Positions 37,178 through 50,808 are shown, counted from the stretch's first letter. The stretch: DNA of 64,000 bases from Archegozetes longisetosus (GCA_018873245.2 JAEMBT020000009.1:3622242-3686241); one strand, 5' to 3'. Program-made: numbers and translations. The notes: generated from the sequence alone by a model not told the origin.

Positions 37178-40100
37178 TTAAACATCAATTCTGGTATCGA
37201 TGATTGTCAACTCACTCGATTTTTGGGTAATAATTTGTCTATCACGAGCTAATTGTCTTTTATTAAATAAATTCACTCTAATCATCAATGCTATTAATGA
37301 TAACAATTTCAATACGATAAAACAAATCAATAAATTCCTAGAATTAGCCCAAATATCCTTATCATCGATATTAAACTGATATAAAACACCCGAAAAACTA
37401 CCAGTGTCACAACGATTCAAGCCATAGATGATAATCATTAAGGATTCGAAAACAATTTTAAGAAATGATAGTTCACCCAACAATTGAAGAGAATAATGTA
37501 GTTCTTTGATCGGTATAAGTAAGTTGCTTAACATGCCAATAGAAACATATATTGCAAGTGAAGATAGCATTGCTATAACTTGGTTTTCATGAAATATGAT
37601 TCCCATCAAGTGTCCATAACTTTGGGCGCATAATAAGCCTAGAATCATGAAGTATAGGTATCCGAAATATATGAAGATGGAGTCGTAGAAGTTAGTTATC
37701 CAAAGAAAGGGTATGAATGTTAAGATTATTGGTATCATATCTACTGTTGATTTTGCGAAATAGTATGCTCCTGTGCTGTACCAAACTATAAGAAAAGTTA
37801 ATTTTACTATTATCGAATAAAATCTAATGTAGTTTTATCGTATTAGAACCTTGAAAATGATTCTATAGTAAGTTTAATGAACGAGAATAATTGAGGCTCA
37901 ATCCTAGAAAACAGCATATCTCAGGCAAACATAGAATGTATAAAATAATGCGAATCACTGACCTCGTGGCACTTTCTCGATAAGTTTAATGTAGACCATC
38001 TAATCAATTTTGTAGCATTAAAGGATTTTAATCTAATTCACATATCATTAATAAAGGATTAAATTTTTCAAATTTAAGCTCATAAACAGCTTTCTCTCAA
38101 ATTCATGGATCATTTTAACCACTGCTTATTCTAATAATAAACTTTTTCATTCAGCATTGGAGGTTTCTTCTGTCTAATATTGAAAATTTCAGAACTGCAG
38201 AACTTTTAAATCATTGTAAATGTAAAGTAAATTGTATCAAAAATTATATTTGGACACTTAATAATAAGCTATGCACAGATTATTGCTCATATGACTCTCA
38301 AAAATGCAATAAGTTCGTTTAATGTTATATCTCAACATAAAAATTACTTTTCTTATGTTTAGCACATATTAATATTTCATAAAATATTTTATGTTTTTAC
38401 TAATTTTATTTTTTAAAAAATTATACGAAGACTAATAAATAAATTAAAGTTTGATTAAGACCTTATTTACATTCAATAGCATTCTCATTTTCTATCAATG
38501 AGCTCGATCTACTTGTATAGAAAATGTTTTGAAATTTTTAAAAACATTATTATATGATTTACAGTAATATTTGGTCTGATAGCTAATCTTCTGATTCGTC
38601 AAAACTGATAAGAGGGTCGCATTAAACTTATCGAGAAAATGCCATGAAGTCCATTATTAGAATTACTTTATACATTTTTACGTTTACCTGAGATATGCTG
38701 TTTTCTAGGATTAAGCCTTAATTAAAGTTATGAGAATTTCTTGGAAATTAAAACTAGTTAATATTAAAGTACTGAAGTTTGTTTTCTAAAATATTAGCGT
38801 TTGAATACTCTGACGTCGGAATGTAAGTCATTCATACATTGTGTCAATAAATTTGGCACGTGGTTTTATCTACATTTCAAAGAAAGTCTAGCACATCAAA
38901 TTGATTAATATCACATAACATCCCATCTAATTCACAACATTCATGATTAAAGTTATTATTTCATATTTCGTTTTGTTTATATTTGGTCCGAACTTCAAAT
39001 TTTTACTAAAAAACTGAAAAGTGTTCTCGTCATTAAGAAAGACTATCGATCAATCTATCCTGATGCTGCTGACACTAGATCATTCTTTGTCACCTGTGCT
39101 CTATGGCGAACATAGGCATCTGTTTCTGTATCAATTTCAACTATTCAGCAGTTTAAGTTCGTTCAATAATGCGAGGACGCCAATGGACATCAATTTCTAT
39201 GGGCTTTTTACCACTCCTTCCACTGACCAATTTTCATGCGACTGAAAGGAGTAAGACGACCCATATCTTTAGCCTTCAGCATATGAAATCTTCTCACTAC
39301 ATTACCTTAAATTTCCTGTACATTCTTCACCTAAATATTTTACTCTAAACTGGCCCAAGATTTACTCTTATCCGTTCAATTAACATATCTATCTCATTTA
39401 ACTCGTCATTTAAAAAGTTAAAAATTATGTATAAACATGCGCTATTTCAATCTTTTCTGAATATTTTCCCAAAATAGTCATTCTAAATGCACACCAAATT
39501 TGTTGACACATGAACTATAAGTTTGTTGGCCATTAAAATAATTCTAAATGAAACTTAATTTTGTTTCTTAAATAAGACATTGAATTAATAATTGCAACTT
39601 ATTTGTGAATTTTGATTTAAAAATAAATTCTTAACCAGAAATCTGATTAAATAAATTTGAAAGAGAATTACTGAATTTTCGTTAGAGTTCGAAATTGTTT
39701 CTTAATTTAAATGAATACTTGAGAGCATACCGTTTTGATGTTCGTTAAGAAAATTTCTGACATCTAATCCAAAACTCATAGTATTGAAAGCCGCCTGAAG
39801 GAAACTCAACAACAATACTATACTTAAATTAAATTTAATATTCTGTTTCAAAAGAGATTCTTCTTCTATTTTCTCAGCAGTCTCTTCGCAGCCTTCATCT
39901 AGAATTGAATAGATATCCACACATCCGTCTGGTTTCGAGATATCTTTTGCGTACAAATACGTTATCCAGAATGCTAAGACTTGATATAATATTATCTGGA
40001 TTATTATTGATTTCCATTGAGATATAAAAGTGGAAGTCATTGTTCGCAACAGCAGATACTGAAAATCTATCAAATGGAATCTCTTGGATCTGAACCGAAT

Positions 40101-43100
40101 GCCATTTGGAGATAGAAATGTCTCATTATTACATCTCTCTATTAGTGATTGTTTCGTTTGTGATGTTTTATGACTTAAATGGTTTGCGTTTTCATCAATT
40201 ATGTCTTTTGAGCAAACTTTCAACAAGACTTCAATCGGAACTTGATTTTGATTGCATTCAATATCGCATTCATGTAAATGCGTTTTCAGATCTTGTGGTA
40301 GACCAAAATAGACACAAACACCTCCTTTTGCTAACACACAAATATTGTCGAACATCATAAATAAGTCATTACTTGGTTGATGTATACTTGCTATGATTGA
40401 CATTTTGTGGTGGTGCGATAAATTTTTCAGACATTGAATTACCTATAATTTGATATAAAAAATTCAATTGTAAAAATAAATATAATACTAATGATAGAAA
40501 AGACTCACAATATTCGCTGCATTGCTATCGAGCCCACTCGTTGGTTCGTCAACGAATAACAAGTTTGGTTTTATATAAGAAGTCAATTCTGATGCAATTG
40601 CTATACGTTTTTGTTCACCTCCACTACAATTCTCGATATAAGTATCTGCAGTATTGGTGATCATCAATTCTGACATCAAATCATTTATTAAAATCTTGTG
40701 ATCTATTTTTATTCGCGCTTCGCTATTTTTCAGTTTCGAAGCGTATATCAAAGTTTGTCTTGTAGTCAGTCCTCTATGCAGATGTTCGCTTTGATTTTGG
40801 CTTATAAAACACTTAAGAATCCTCTTTTTTGAGCTCAAATAAATTTTTGTTTCTTCACTTAAACCAAAATTAATTTTTCCATTAAGACATCTCAATAGAG
40901 TTGTCTTTCCAGAACCTGATGGACCCATCAATGCATTTAATGATCCCATTTCAATACAACCGCTTATATTATCCAAAATTTTGTTCTCTTTTCTAAATAA
41001 AGTCGATGGAATAGTAAAAGAGAGATCAATCCACGCAACTAACAAGTTCCTATCTGGAAGTATTTCACTTATATTTAAATCATTTACAATCACATCATCA
41101 TTACATTCAACTAAATTGATGCGATTGTCAACTGAAATTTTTTCGAATGACATCTTCACTATTATCATTCAATACATCGTTCTTTTTCGATTGACTTAAT
41201 TTTCTTATCCAATTACTAACAGAAGATTTATTTGCTTTAAACATAAGTGTAACAAATCCTAAAGCCCTAAGAACCAGAAAATAGTACAAAATGTATTTTG
41301 AATTATTCCAAAAAAATCTGGTCATCGTTAATGCCATATTCATATAAGACTTTTGAAATCTGGTCTGATGGACATCTCCCAAAGCCATACAATAAAATAA
41401 GCACTGAATTAAACATATATTGGCCATAAGAGTAATCACTAAATATTTGTCCAAAAGTTTTCATATCTTTCCGGAGTAAGAAAAAATTAGCCAAAAAGAA
41501 GAGAATAGAAAATATTACAGTAGCTATAAGAATAGCTAATTTTGAATTTTTACTGGAGATTATTCCAACTAATGATCCCAGGGATTGAGTGCATAGAAGG
41601 CCAGCAGTTAGTATATATATGTATTTATAAAGTCTATCGTTTTCGTTAACATTTCCACTCATATAAAATAAAGTGAATGAGTAGCAAAATGAATAGACGA
41701 TTATCGGAAGTAATTCTACTATAGTTTTTGACCAATAATAAGAACCAGTGCTATACCATCCTAAGAATTGTAAAAATTGTTATTAGTTTTATTTAGTTAT
41801 TTACTAATGACTAGAAAAATAAGATTTCTAGATCTAGAATCCTCTGTTAATTAGATGTTTTGAAATTCATTTTACATAAACTCATTATGCTATACCTAAT
41901 GCAAAAGTATGAAAGTTAGCAGAAAATCAGCTTTGACATTAAAAATAATTGAATGCAAGAAATGAAGAAAAGCCTTAGCAATGAGAGGCACACATAATAA
42001 AACAATTTTTACTGTTTATGCATAGAAAAACTTATTAATTCATAAGTTTAAAGGTTCCTTTTTTTCAACTCTTAAACTTCGATATAAGATAAGGTAGTAT
42101 TAGACTGACGAGTGAAAAATACAACAAAACATTCAAACTTCAAGTTCTTATCATTATGTTATCAAACTTTTCAATCAAAATACTATTAAAGCAAATAAAG
42201 AATTAGTCAAAAATTAATTGAAAATGAATAGTTTCAATAATAAATGCAAAAGAGAATCGATTAAAAATAAAATTCTTAGTGGAAGTGGTCATTAAACACG
42301 TTAATCCAAAAAGTTTATTGAACAGCGAAGACAATCAATCGATACTTCATGTAATTGTGATATAAAATGCATGAATCTGTTCACAGAAAAGTCAATTACA
42401 AGATATCTTTAATCGATTCAATTCAATGAAAAGTCATAGAGAATAGTATTTATTCCTTAAATCACTCGTTATTCAATCGGTTAAAGAAACAAAAGTTCGT
42501 CAAAAATATGATTATTTTTTGGAAGTCACAAATATAGAAGATGAAGTATGCTTTGAATGTAGTTTTTAATAAAAAAATTTAATCAAAAGATCAGTTATGA
42601 ATAGTTTTAATTATTATTTGGTTTAAGAGAAAACTTTGATTTATCTTTCTTTATATTCAATGAATCACATAAAAACTTTTTTACTTCTAAACTTTTCTTT
42701 TCAAATTTTTAAGCAAATCATAACTAATTATTATTCATTTGATTTCAATGTCTTTAAATTAAGATTTTATTTAATTCTAAGTTTTAACTCAATCATTTTT
42801 TTATAAACATTCAACAATAGAAAAATACAATCAGACGCAGAGTTTGTCAAAAATATTTTCTCGCAATAATGAAAATTAAGAGAAGTTTTCTGAGGACTAA
42901 AGTATTGAGGAATAGATCACAAAATCAAAATGGGAGGGGAAAACATAAAAATCACGCGAAAAAATCTGCGAGTTTATGGAAAATGATATTAAAAATCTCA
43001 TAAACTCCTTGCCTAATGAGATTTCACATTATTCTCAAAATAAAAATGTTAAATATAGGGTAAAAAAATTATTTTCCCGTAGCGTAGAACAAAAACTATT

Positions 43101-46100
43101 ATAGTTAGAACAAAATCGGTTGGATATTCTGATTCTTCGTTTAAAAATTCATTAAAAAGAGCTTATTTTAAAAGTCAGTATGAGAGCCTTGAGCTTGAAC
43201 TACAGCAGTTAATCTTTCAGGATAAGTTAACAATAAATATTCAATTTATTGTTAACTTGAATTCAAAATTCAATTTAAATGTCAAATTCAAAATTTGAAT
43301 AACATTCTTGTTCACTTTTATTCCAATTATCTGTTATCCATCACTCACTTCTTTTTAATTTGTTTGCAATCCATTTTCGAGTTATATATTGAGCCCCACT
43401 TTCTCTCGCCTCTCGAAAAGCAATGCATTTTATTATAGAGAAATATCGTTTGTTAACAACGTTACAAGTTTATTAGATTTTTAAATATGAACTCTATTTA
43501 ATGAATTTTTTAACGCAAAATCAGAATATCCGACCGATTTTGCTCTAACTATAATAGTTTTTGATCTAGATTAGAGAAAATCATTTTTTCTTGCCCTGTA
43601 TATAGCTCCAGAATTTGGGAGCATTTTAATATTCATAAAATTTTTATTGATATATATCTTGAATATAAAAATTAGGTCTCATAAAATGTTTAAAAATTCA
43701 ATTCTTGTAATATTAAATTCATAAAACCGAGAAGTGATATATGCGAGACATGTGATGAAATACAATGCGAAATAACTAAAGCAAAGCGAGAGAAAAACAA
43801 TATTTTAATTAGTGATTTAGAAAATAAATTAAAAAATCATAAAGTCAAAGCAAATTTTTTCTATGAATTGAAACAAAAGTTACATCAATAGAATGAATTC
43901 AATTTCAATACTAACATTATTTGTTATGATTATCAGAAAAATTTACAAATTCCTAAAATTAATGTTAGTTTAGAATATTATCTGAGTAAATTCTATTTAA
44001 CGTATAAGTGCCTTTTATGTATGCGCGTATTTAAGATGAAACCATTCTATTTTTTGGCGCGAAGTTCACCTTGAATACGTGCGTATTTAAGCCTCATAAA
44101 GTGAGGTCAGCTCCAAAAAAAGTCAATTTAGTGAAATTGCGCACTTTTCATGACACATTATTAGCGCATGTTTTAAACACAAAGTAAGTGACCTTTAACT
44201 TGCAATTAGAAGTCAATACACAAATTAGTCAAGAAGTAGTCATTAAAATGGATCAAAATATTTATAATAATCTGAACAACGGCTCAAATATTATCAATGA
44301 AACTCAAATAATATCAGATCTAAGTAAGTAAAGCTAATTTTAAGTTATATGTTTAGATATATTTAATATTTGTTTACACAACAAAGCGAACAAATAAGTT
44401 TAATAAAACTTAACATCTAATTATCGACCATTAAGTTAAAATAAATTCAATTAAAATCTTTATTTCTCAAAATAGCATAAAGTGCCTCAAAGTAACACAA
44501 AAAATTGTCATCTAGTGCGTATTTAAAGTGAATTTATTAGTGTTTCACTTTAAATACGTACGTGTTTAAGACCATTTTTGTGGTCCATAAAAAGTCCAGT
44601 TTCATTTTAAATACGCGCGTATTCAAAGCGCACTTATACGTTATATATTTTCAGTATTCATAATCTTTCATCAAATCAAGTATCAATGTTTTCATATCCA
44701 GAAAATTTTGCTCGTAACACCCCAAATGATGTCATTTCATTTGTTAATTTTTATATAAATAATTTTCTAGAAAAAAGAATTAGAAATTTGATTATTTTCT
44801 CAGACAATGCTTTCTCTCAAAACAAAAACCGATTTCTATAGGATTTCTATTTATATTTAACAAAAGTTGGAATACTAGATGAAATCACAATCAATTACCC
44901 GATTCTGGGACACAGTTTTATGGAAATGGATTCTGATTTCGAATGAATAGAAACAATGATAAGAAAAAAATATTTACGCCCTCAGAATATGCTCGGATTA
45001 TCGAAATTACAAGACCTAAAAATCCATTTAATGTAATTAAAGTCAATGAGTCTTATACTATAAGTAATTGTAAGAGATCTATAGTTGAGGTTTTAGGTTA
45101 TAAAATCAAGTTGAACGGAATTTTAAGAAAAAAATTAGATCAGTGTTCGAAATTGCGAGTAATTAAAATGCCTAAAAATGGCGTTAAGAGTTCATTAAGT
45201 CCGAATAATAATTGTGACATAAAAATTAATTTATTTGATAAAAATTTCGATATTAATTGTCTACAAAGTGTTTTCTCTGATATTTCAAAAGCCTATAATT
45301 CTGTTTTTCCTATAAAGAGAGATAAACTATTAGACACTCGACTACTTTTAAAGCATGTACAAATTCCTCCTGAAGGCAAATTTTACGAGACCTTGTTCTT
45401 TAATGAGGTTGTAGTAACTTCAAAAGCAAAATCTTTGATACACGATTATATTGATGACTATTATAATTCTGAACCTAAAACTAAGAGTTATAAAGTCAAA
45501 GTGAAGATAAAATTTAAAATTTATTATAGCTTGATATGAATCGAAGTTTTTGTTATAAAAAATGAAATAATGTATTAATATTTTTTTATTTAAATTTTGT
45601 TTAAACTTTGTAAAAATGAATTACGAAAAAGCATTATTTGTTATTTAGTCATAAGACGTACTATTTATTCTAATAAGTTCGAAAAACATTGAGTCAACAT
45701 AAAATTTCACTTTTCTTATCAGATTCTAATACTTTCAATTGTGATTAATTCAATTTTAGGGATATTTATACATATTCTTAGGTCATTATGTTAAGGCTTT
45801 TCTTCATTTCTCGCGTTCATATACAAAGTAAAAGGTCAAAATTGATTTGCAGTCAACTTAAATTTCCTAAATATAATTCTCATAATGTTTTTATAGAATA
45901 TAGAGGCAAATAATCTAAAGAATACAAAAGAGTTAATTCACTTCTGAGACTTACTGTTTCGGTGTTCAGTAGAAAATATTCTCAATTCTACCGAAGAAAT
46001 GAATGTTGTTATCGCTAACTGAATGAATAAAATAGTTATCACGGAGTTAAAATGAAAATATTGGTTTTGCTCCAGAATATATCTTTGTTCGTCCCTTTCT

Positions 46101-47292
46101 TTGCACGTCATGTTTGAACTTGAGTTGAAACTAAAACATCCATCAATTTCACTAATTTTTTCATTGAAAAATTTTGGTAACAACATCGCCGTAAATAAAT
46201 AGACAATCAGAGGAGATATTAATACTTTCCATTGATATCCATAGTTGTATATTATAGCTCTTAATAGCAAGTAGTAAAAATCTTTTAGATTGAAATTTTT
46301 AGTTTTCAATTCAATGCCATTAGAGTAAGATTTGTTTCACGATTACATCTCGTTATTAGTAATTCTTTCAGTTGTGATGTTTTATAAGATAATTGTTTAA
46401 CTTCTTGTTCATTAAAGCCTTTTGACGAAACAATCAGTAATACTTCTATTGGAACTTGAAGTTCGGTGCATTTAATATGACAAGCAGTTAAATGTGTTTT
46501 CAGATCTTGCGGTAGACCCGAATACACACAAACACCTTCTTTTTGCCAACACATAGATATTGTCGAACATCATGAACAAGTCATTATTTGGTTGATGTAT
46601 ACTTGTTATGATTGATATCTTATGGTTTCGTGAGTAAGATTTTAAGCATTCGATCACCTTAATGTTCAAAGTAAAAATTACTTGAATTTTAATTCATTTT
46701 TATGTATTAAATAAATCTCATATAAAGAGTTTGAAAACTTACAACTTCTGCTGCATTACTATCGAGTCCAGTTGTCGGCTCATCAATGAATAGTAAACTG
46801 GGCTTTTTTATAAGAAGTCAATTCTAAAGCAATACTAAGTCGTTTTAGCTCACCACCACTACAATTTTCCACAAAGTTTTCTGCGACATTACTGATCATT
46901 AATTCAGACATCAATTCATTTATATTGTTTTTATGGTCGACAACCACATTTTCATTACTATTCTTCAACTTTGAGGCATAATTCAAGGATTGTCTAACAG
47001 TTAAACCTTTATGTAATCTTTCATTTTGATCCTGATATATAAAACACGTTCGAATTTTTTCTTCAGAGTTGAGATAAATTTTGGTATCTTTTCCTAAACC
47101 AGATTTATTCAGTCCACCCAAACATTTCAATAAAGTAGTTTTTCCACAACCACTCGAACCCATCAAAGCATTAATTGACCCAAAATCGAAACCACCACTA
47201 ATATTATTGAGAATTGTTTTCTCTTTGTTTAATAGAGATGATTGAGCTGTAAAAGTGAGATCAACCCAAGCGATGGCCAATTCGTTATCCAT
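37178..47292 (-). CDS. Full-size ABCG transporter, copy B (NBD1-TMD1-NBD2-TMD2)
   Basis: Exons: 47292-46743 (NBD1: GSSGCGKTT, CSGGELKR, LLFIDEPTTGLD); 46657-45955 (SIHQPNND, first part of TMD1); 41760-40509 (rest of TMD1, then NBD2: GPSGSGKTT, CSGGEQKR, LLFVDEPTSGLD); 40442-39731 (SIHQPSND, first part of TMD2); 37785-37178 (rest of TMD2 and C-terminus). The last three exons are paralogous to copy A on the other strand. Phase fits at every join (A|GA and G|TT). The start ATG at 47292 lies directly before LAIAWVDLTF, the beginning of the ATPase fold, so the N-terminus is short. Single-base changes break the frame near 46805, 46540 and 41325, at least two in A/T runs. Both ATPase sites look intact. 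Alternative: a half-transporter (47.3-45.9 kb) next to a TMD-NBD-TMD remnant. Confidence 0.75.
37894..38718. mobile_element. 825-bp MITE-like element with about 115-bp inverted ends
   Basis: The ends AGGCTCAATCCTAGAAAACA (37894) and its inverted counterpart ending at 38718 pair over about 115 bp, including the CAGCATATCTCAGG and TTTCTCGATAAGTTTAATG blocks. It lies in the last intron of ABCG copy B and has no coding frame. The target duplication is not clear. Confidence 0.7.
43056..43599. mobile_element. 544-bp MITE with about 100-bp terminal inverted repeats
   Basis: The left end (43056-43150) and right end (43505-43599) are inverted copies sharing AAAACTATTATAGTTAGA and TCGGTTGGATATTCTGATT. 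The outer ends (TATA-GGGTAA and TTGCCCTGTATA) suggest TA targeting. It sits in the 4.2-kb middle intron of the full-size ABCG gene. Confidence 0.75.
43712..45539 (+). mobile_element. Relic of a DUF7869-like transposon gene, split by a MITE
   Basis: The first block (43712-43997) reads KPRSDICETCDEI and a following KANFFYELKQKL, a Cys-bearing segment seen in a large family of uncharacterised invertebrate proteins that behave like mobile elements. The second block (from about 44690) contains LIIFSDNAFSQNKNRF and ILGHSFMEMDSDF, matching the conserved SD(N/S)-x3-QN-x-N and GHSFxxxDxDF motifs of that family. Then follows an open frame 44943-45539 (198 codons). Two in-frame stops (near 43889 and 44840) and the inserted MITE make it inactive. 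It is antisense to the ABCG gene, within its intron. Family assignment rests on motif recall only. Confidence 0.55.
44000..44641. mobile_element. 642-bp MITE with TA target duplication
   Basis: Inverted ends ACGTATAAGTGC...CGCGTATTTAA (44000-44045 and 44595-44641) are flanked by TA (43998-43999, 44642-44643). Inside there are further partial copies of the CGCGTATTTAA motif. It is inserted in the DUF7869-like relic and is therefore the younger of the two. Confidence 0.8.
45540..45954. other. Intron sequence, nothing recognised
   Basis: This is the part of the ABCG middle intron between the transposon relic and the 3' end of exon 2. The donor A|gtaagt is at 45955/45954. Confidence 0.5.
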
Positions 47293-48748
47293 AACGTCTC
47301 ACCTTTAAATAGATTAAAGTATAGTGGAGTATGTAAAAACAATTTCGGTTAAACGTTGTCTTAATACTTTGCGTCTTAATATTAAATTGTATATTAACTC
47401 TTCGTCACAACTGTGAGGTAAGATGTTTCCAAGTTTGACTTTTAAAATCTCTAAAATCAACAGAATATTGTCATTTCTTGAAAATCTAGCTATTCCTCAG
47501 TCATATATCTGACTTTGAATGACAAAAATCCTGATTAATTTGGACTTATAACTTTATTTGTAAAATATGTTTTTCTGGCAACATGTCTCTCTAAGGACAG
47601 AACTTTCCTCTAACATCGCAGTGCTTTGTGTTTACTATCTTTGTGTTTACTATATGTGTCGCTACTAGCAATTTGAACAGCTGATGACGCCATAACAGAC
47701 ATAATAACTAGAAATTAATTAATTAACTTCAAAAGAAAGGGCTAACCTTGATTCTGATAGCATTCGGTCTAGCCTGAAACAGACATGAAGCGTGGAAAAC
47801 GTTTTCGAAAGTCAACTTGTTACGAAGGGTTAAACCAATTTTATGGTAACTTAATCGCACACAAATTACATGATATAATCACCACTTTATAGAAATTAAA
47901 GTTTAATCTAAGTACGCATGACTTTCTGTTGATTAACTAATGAATTAAAAATATAGAAATATAAATATATTGATTGAGCAATACTTGATAAAAGCTTCTT
48001 TAAATGTAGTGGTCTTCTTATAATTACTGATATAACATTCATAGGCATGCCATCAAATCTGGTTTGACATTGAAAGATATGATAACATGTTTTCAGATCA
48101 TGGATTAAGTGATGCATATTCAATGATTTTCCTAATCATAGTTAAGAGAGGATAGCAAAAGTTTTAAACCGGTTCATGATCAGAATGCATGAAAAGTTTA
48201 TCTGACTTTCTGCTCACTAAAAACTTTTTTTACTCAAACATATTAATTAGTAATCTTATTAGTATTCGATTGAGTTTAATCATTTGAATAATTCTTCGCT
48301 TAGAACTTCTTCAAAGCATAGGTTTTTTTACTTTATTACTCCCTATTCATTCAACAGTAAAAAAACTTGTTTACTTCAGTATTTCCATCACTCAACTGAT
48401 TAACGTCTTTCTATTTTATTATGCAGTGGCGTAACCTTAAATAGTTTGAACTGAGAACTCGTGTATTCTCTTGAAATTATAGTAAAACTAATGCCAAGTT
48501 AGTTAGCACTTTATTTTTTCTTAATATCACATCACATATTTATGTGTGTGTTATTATTTTAAGGCGTGACATTATCTTTACCATTTTTCAACTATATAAA
48601 CAATTTTTTCTAATATAAAGTTGAAAAATATCCCGAAACCAATTCCATCTTTTAATGCCCAACTTTGCCTTTGGACAGCGGCGTCATGAAAATTAGATTA
48701 AAAAGTAATTTAATTGAACTCAATTGACTTAATTAACTCTATATTTCA
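47293..48748. other. Upstream region of the full-size ABCG gene
   Basis: This is the candidate promoter region of copy B. No open frame with a recognisable motif is seen, and no clear TATA or initiator can be assigned. Confidence 0.35.
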
Positions 48749-49744
48749 ATCTATCATTTTGATCCTGATAGATAAAACAAGTCCGAATTTTTTCTTCAGA
48801 ATTAAGATCGATTTTGGTATTTTCCTAAACCAGATTTACTTAAATCGCCCAAACATTTAAATAAAGGTTTCCCATAAACACTCGGACCCATCAAAGCATT
48901 AATTGACCCAAAATCGAAACCGCTAATAATACTATTGAGAATTATTTTCTCTTTGTTTGATCAAAATGATTGAGCCGTAAAACTTACGAGGTAAGTCGGG
49001 GCTATGTAATAACCGATTTCAAAAATATTTTTATCGCATAAATAACATGTCATATGATGTTCGAAAAGGCATATAAAAAAGACTGATCGCTAGACACTTA
49101 CAAGTTATGACCACTCAAAAAGTGATTTCCTGTGGCATGTTACTATTGATTCATATGTATTTTGCCTATCAAAATATATTCTAATTCAGTCAAATTACTC
49201 AATGGATGGCAATAATATTGTTAACTATGAAAAACTTCAAATCATTTTGAACAAATAAAAAGATAATCTCAAATTTCATATCTAAAAGTAAGTTTGGATA
49301 GTTCTAATTTTTATTATCTATATCTTTTAAACTCAATGGATTTCTAAAGAAATTTTTTGAGATAAGATAAATGCGAAAATTTATATCTATTGATATATAG
49401 AAACTTACTTTTAGATATGAAATTTCAGATTATCTTTTTTTGTTCAAATTGATTTGAAATTTTTCATTGTTAACAATATTATTGCCATCCATTAAGTAAT
49501 TTGACTGAATTAGAGTACATTTTGACAGGCAAAATACATAGGGATCAATAGTAATAAGTCATAGGAAATCACTTTTTGAGTGGTCATAACTCGTATGTGT
49601 CTAGCGGTCAGCCTTTTTTATATGCTTTTTCGAGCATCATATGATATGGTATTTATGCAATAAAAATATTTTTGGAATCGGTTATTACATAGTTCCGAAC
49701 TCACCTCCTTAGATCAACACAAGCGATAGCCAATCGACTATCCA
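48749..49744 (-). pseudogene. Duplicated fragment of ABCG first exon (NBD1 start), split by a fold-back element
   Basis: 48749-48983 and 49712-49744 on the minus strand match the 5' part of the copy B first exon (47292 to about 47020), including the start codon context, the ATPase beginning and the Walker A region. The reading frame is broken, and no later exon follows. The two pieces are separated exactly by the fold-back at 48987-49708. It is a tandem partial duplicate that was later used as an insertion site. Confidence 0.8.
48987..49708. mobile_element. Fold-back element, 722 bp, arms about 310 bp
   Basis: The arms 48987 to about 49300 and about 49400-49708 are inverted copies sharing CTATGTAATAACCGATT, GTGGTCATAACT and TTACTTTTAGATATGAAATTT. 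The flanking 3-bp TTA (48984-48986 and 49709-49711) is consistent with a target duplication. No coding capacity. Confidence 0.85.
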
Positions 49745-49760
49745 TTACGTCTCACTTATA

Positions 49761-50181
49761 AAGCTTATTAATATTTCGACACATAGTTAATCAATGACGT
49801 TCTCAACACTCGTTATCATATAGCTAAAGAGTTTTGAAAGAGTGGTGTTCAAAATTTCAAAAGCAATTAACTCTAGAAGCGTTCAACTCATATGCTTAAG
49901 ACTTATATTTCTGGAAACTGTGTGCAAAACACTTTCAAATGATGTGTATATCACTGATGTTCATCTGTGGACCTATTGGAACAGATGATGATATGCACAT
50001 CGTTTGAAAGGCTTATGCACACAGTTTCCAGAAATATAAGTCTTAAGCATGTGAGTTGAACGCTTCAAGAGTTTTTCGCTTTTGAAATTTTGAATACCAC
50101 TCTCTCAAAACTCTTTAGCTATATGATAACGAGTGTTGAGAACGTCATTGATTAACTATGTGTCGAAATATTAATAAGCTT
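49761..50181. mobile_element. Fold-back element, 421 bp, arms about 195 bp
   Basis: The arms begin AAGCTTATTAATATTTCGAC and pair almost perfectly around a short centre near 49970. They are flanked by TA (49759-49760, 50182-50183). It sits just upstream of the ABCG exon fragment, at the position that follows CGTCTCAC in the intact paralogue. Confidence 0.85.
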
Positions 50182-50322
50182 TAAAGAAAGAATTGAAAAG
50201 AGCTAATTTTCGAGGGGAATTAGTCTTTAGACATTTCACACACAATTTATGAATAAATATTTCACCTTGCTCTAGTAATTACAAATAACTCAATTCAAAT
50301 TGAGCGTATAAGGTTTTCATGT

Positions 50323-50521
50323 AAGTCACGAGTGCATATTTCCAAATTGGTTTCAAGTACCACTGCTAAGTGTCTTAGCGGGACAAATGCCGGCTGAATT
50401 TGTGCCATTCACAATAAAAGCGACATTGACTTGCATTTCCGTATTATTGTTGTGAACGATATTACTAGATATGACTGCGAGACTACCAAAGGAACCAATA
50501 TTTCGACGATTCTAAAAATTG
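50323..50521 (-). pseudogene. Partial inverted copy of the orphan gene at 51833
   Basis: About 200 bp read on the minus strand match 51853-52050 of the plus-strand orphan gene: the region from just after its start through the Asn-rich part to CIRD. The copy differs by scattered substitutions and small gaps and lacks both gene ends. Confidence 0.75.
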
Positions 50522-50808
50522 TGTTGATCAATAGATTCAAACTTTTGCTAAGTTTTCCGGTTCAGTGGCAATAATAAAGCTTTTAAGCAGAAAAGGATTA
50601 GGGAGCACTTAAATCTATTGAATCCACAATTTTTAAGCTGGTATTAGTTGTGGAGTTGTGATAATGAAGTAAATGTAAAGAGGAACTAATGATAATCCTT
50701 GGAGAAGGAAACGTAAAATCTTAAGCATAAGAAAAGTTTAGTTTAGTTCTATTGTATTGTGATCAATCTATTGTATAGTTTGAACGTTTTTAAAGTTTAA
50801 TTTTCAAA

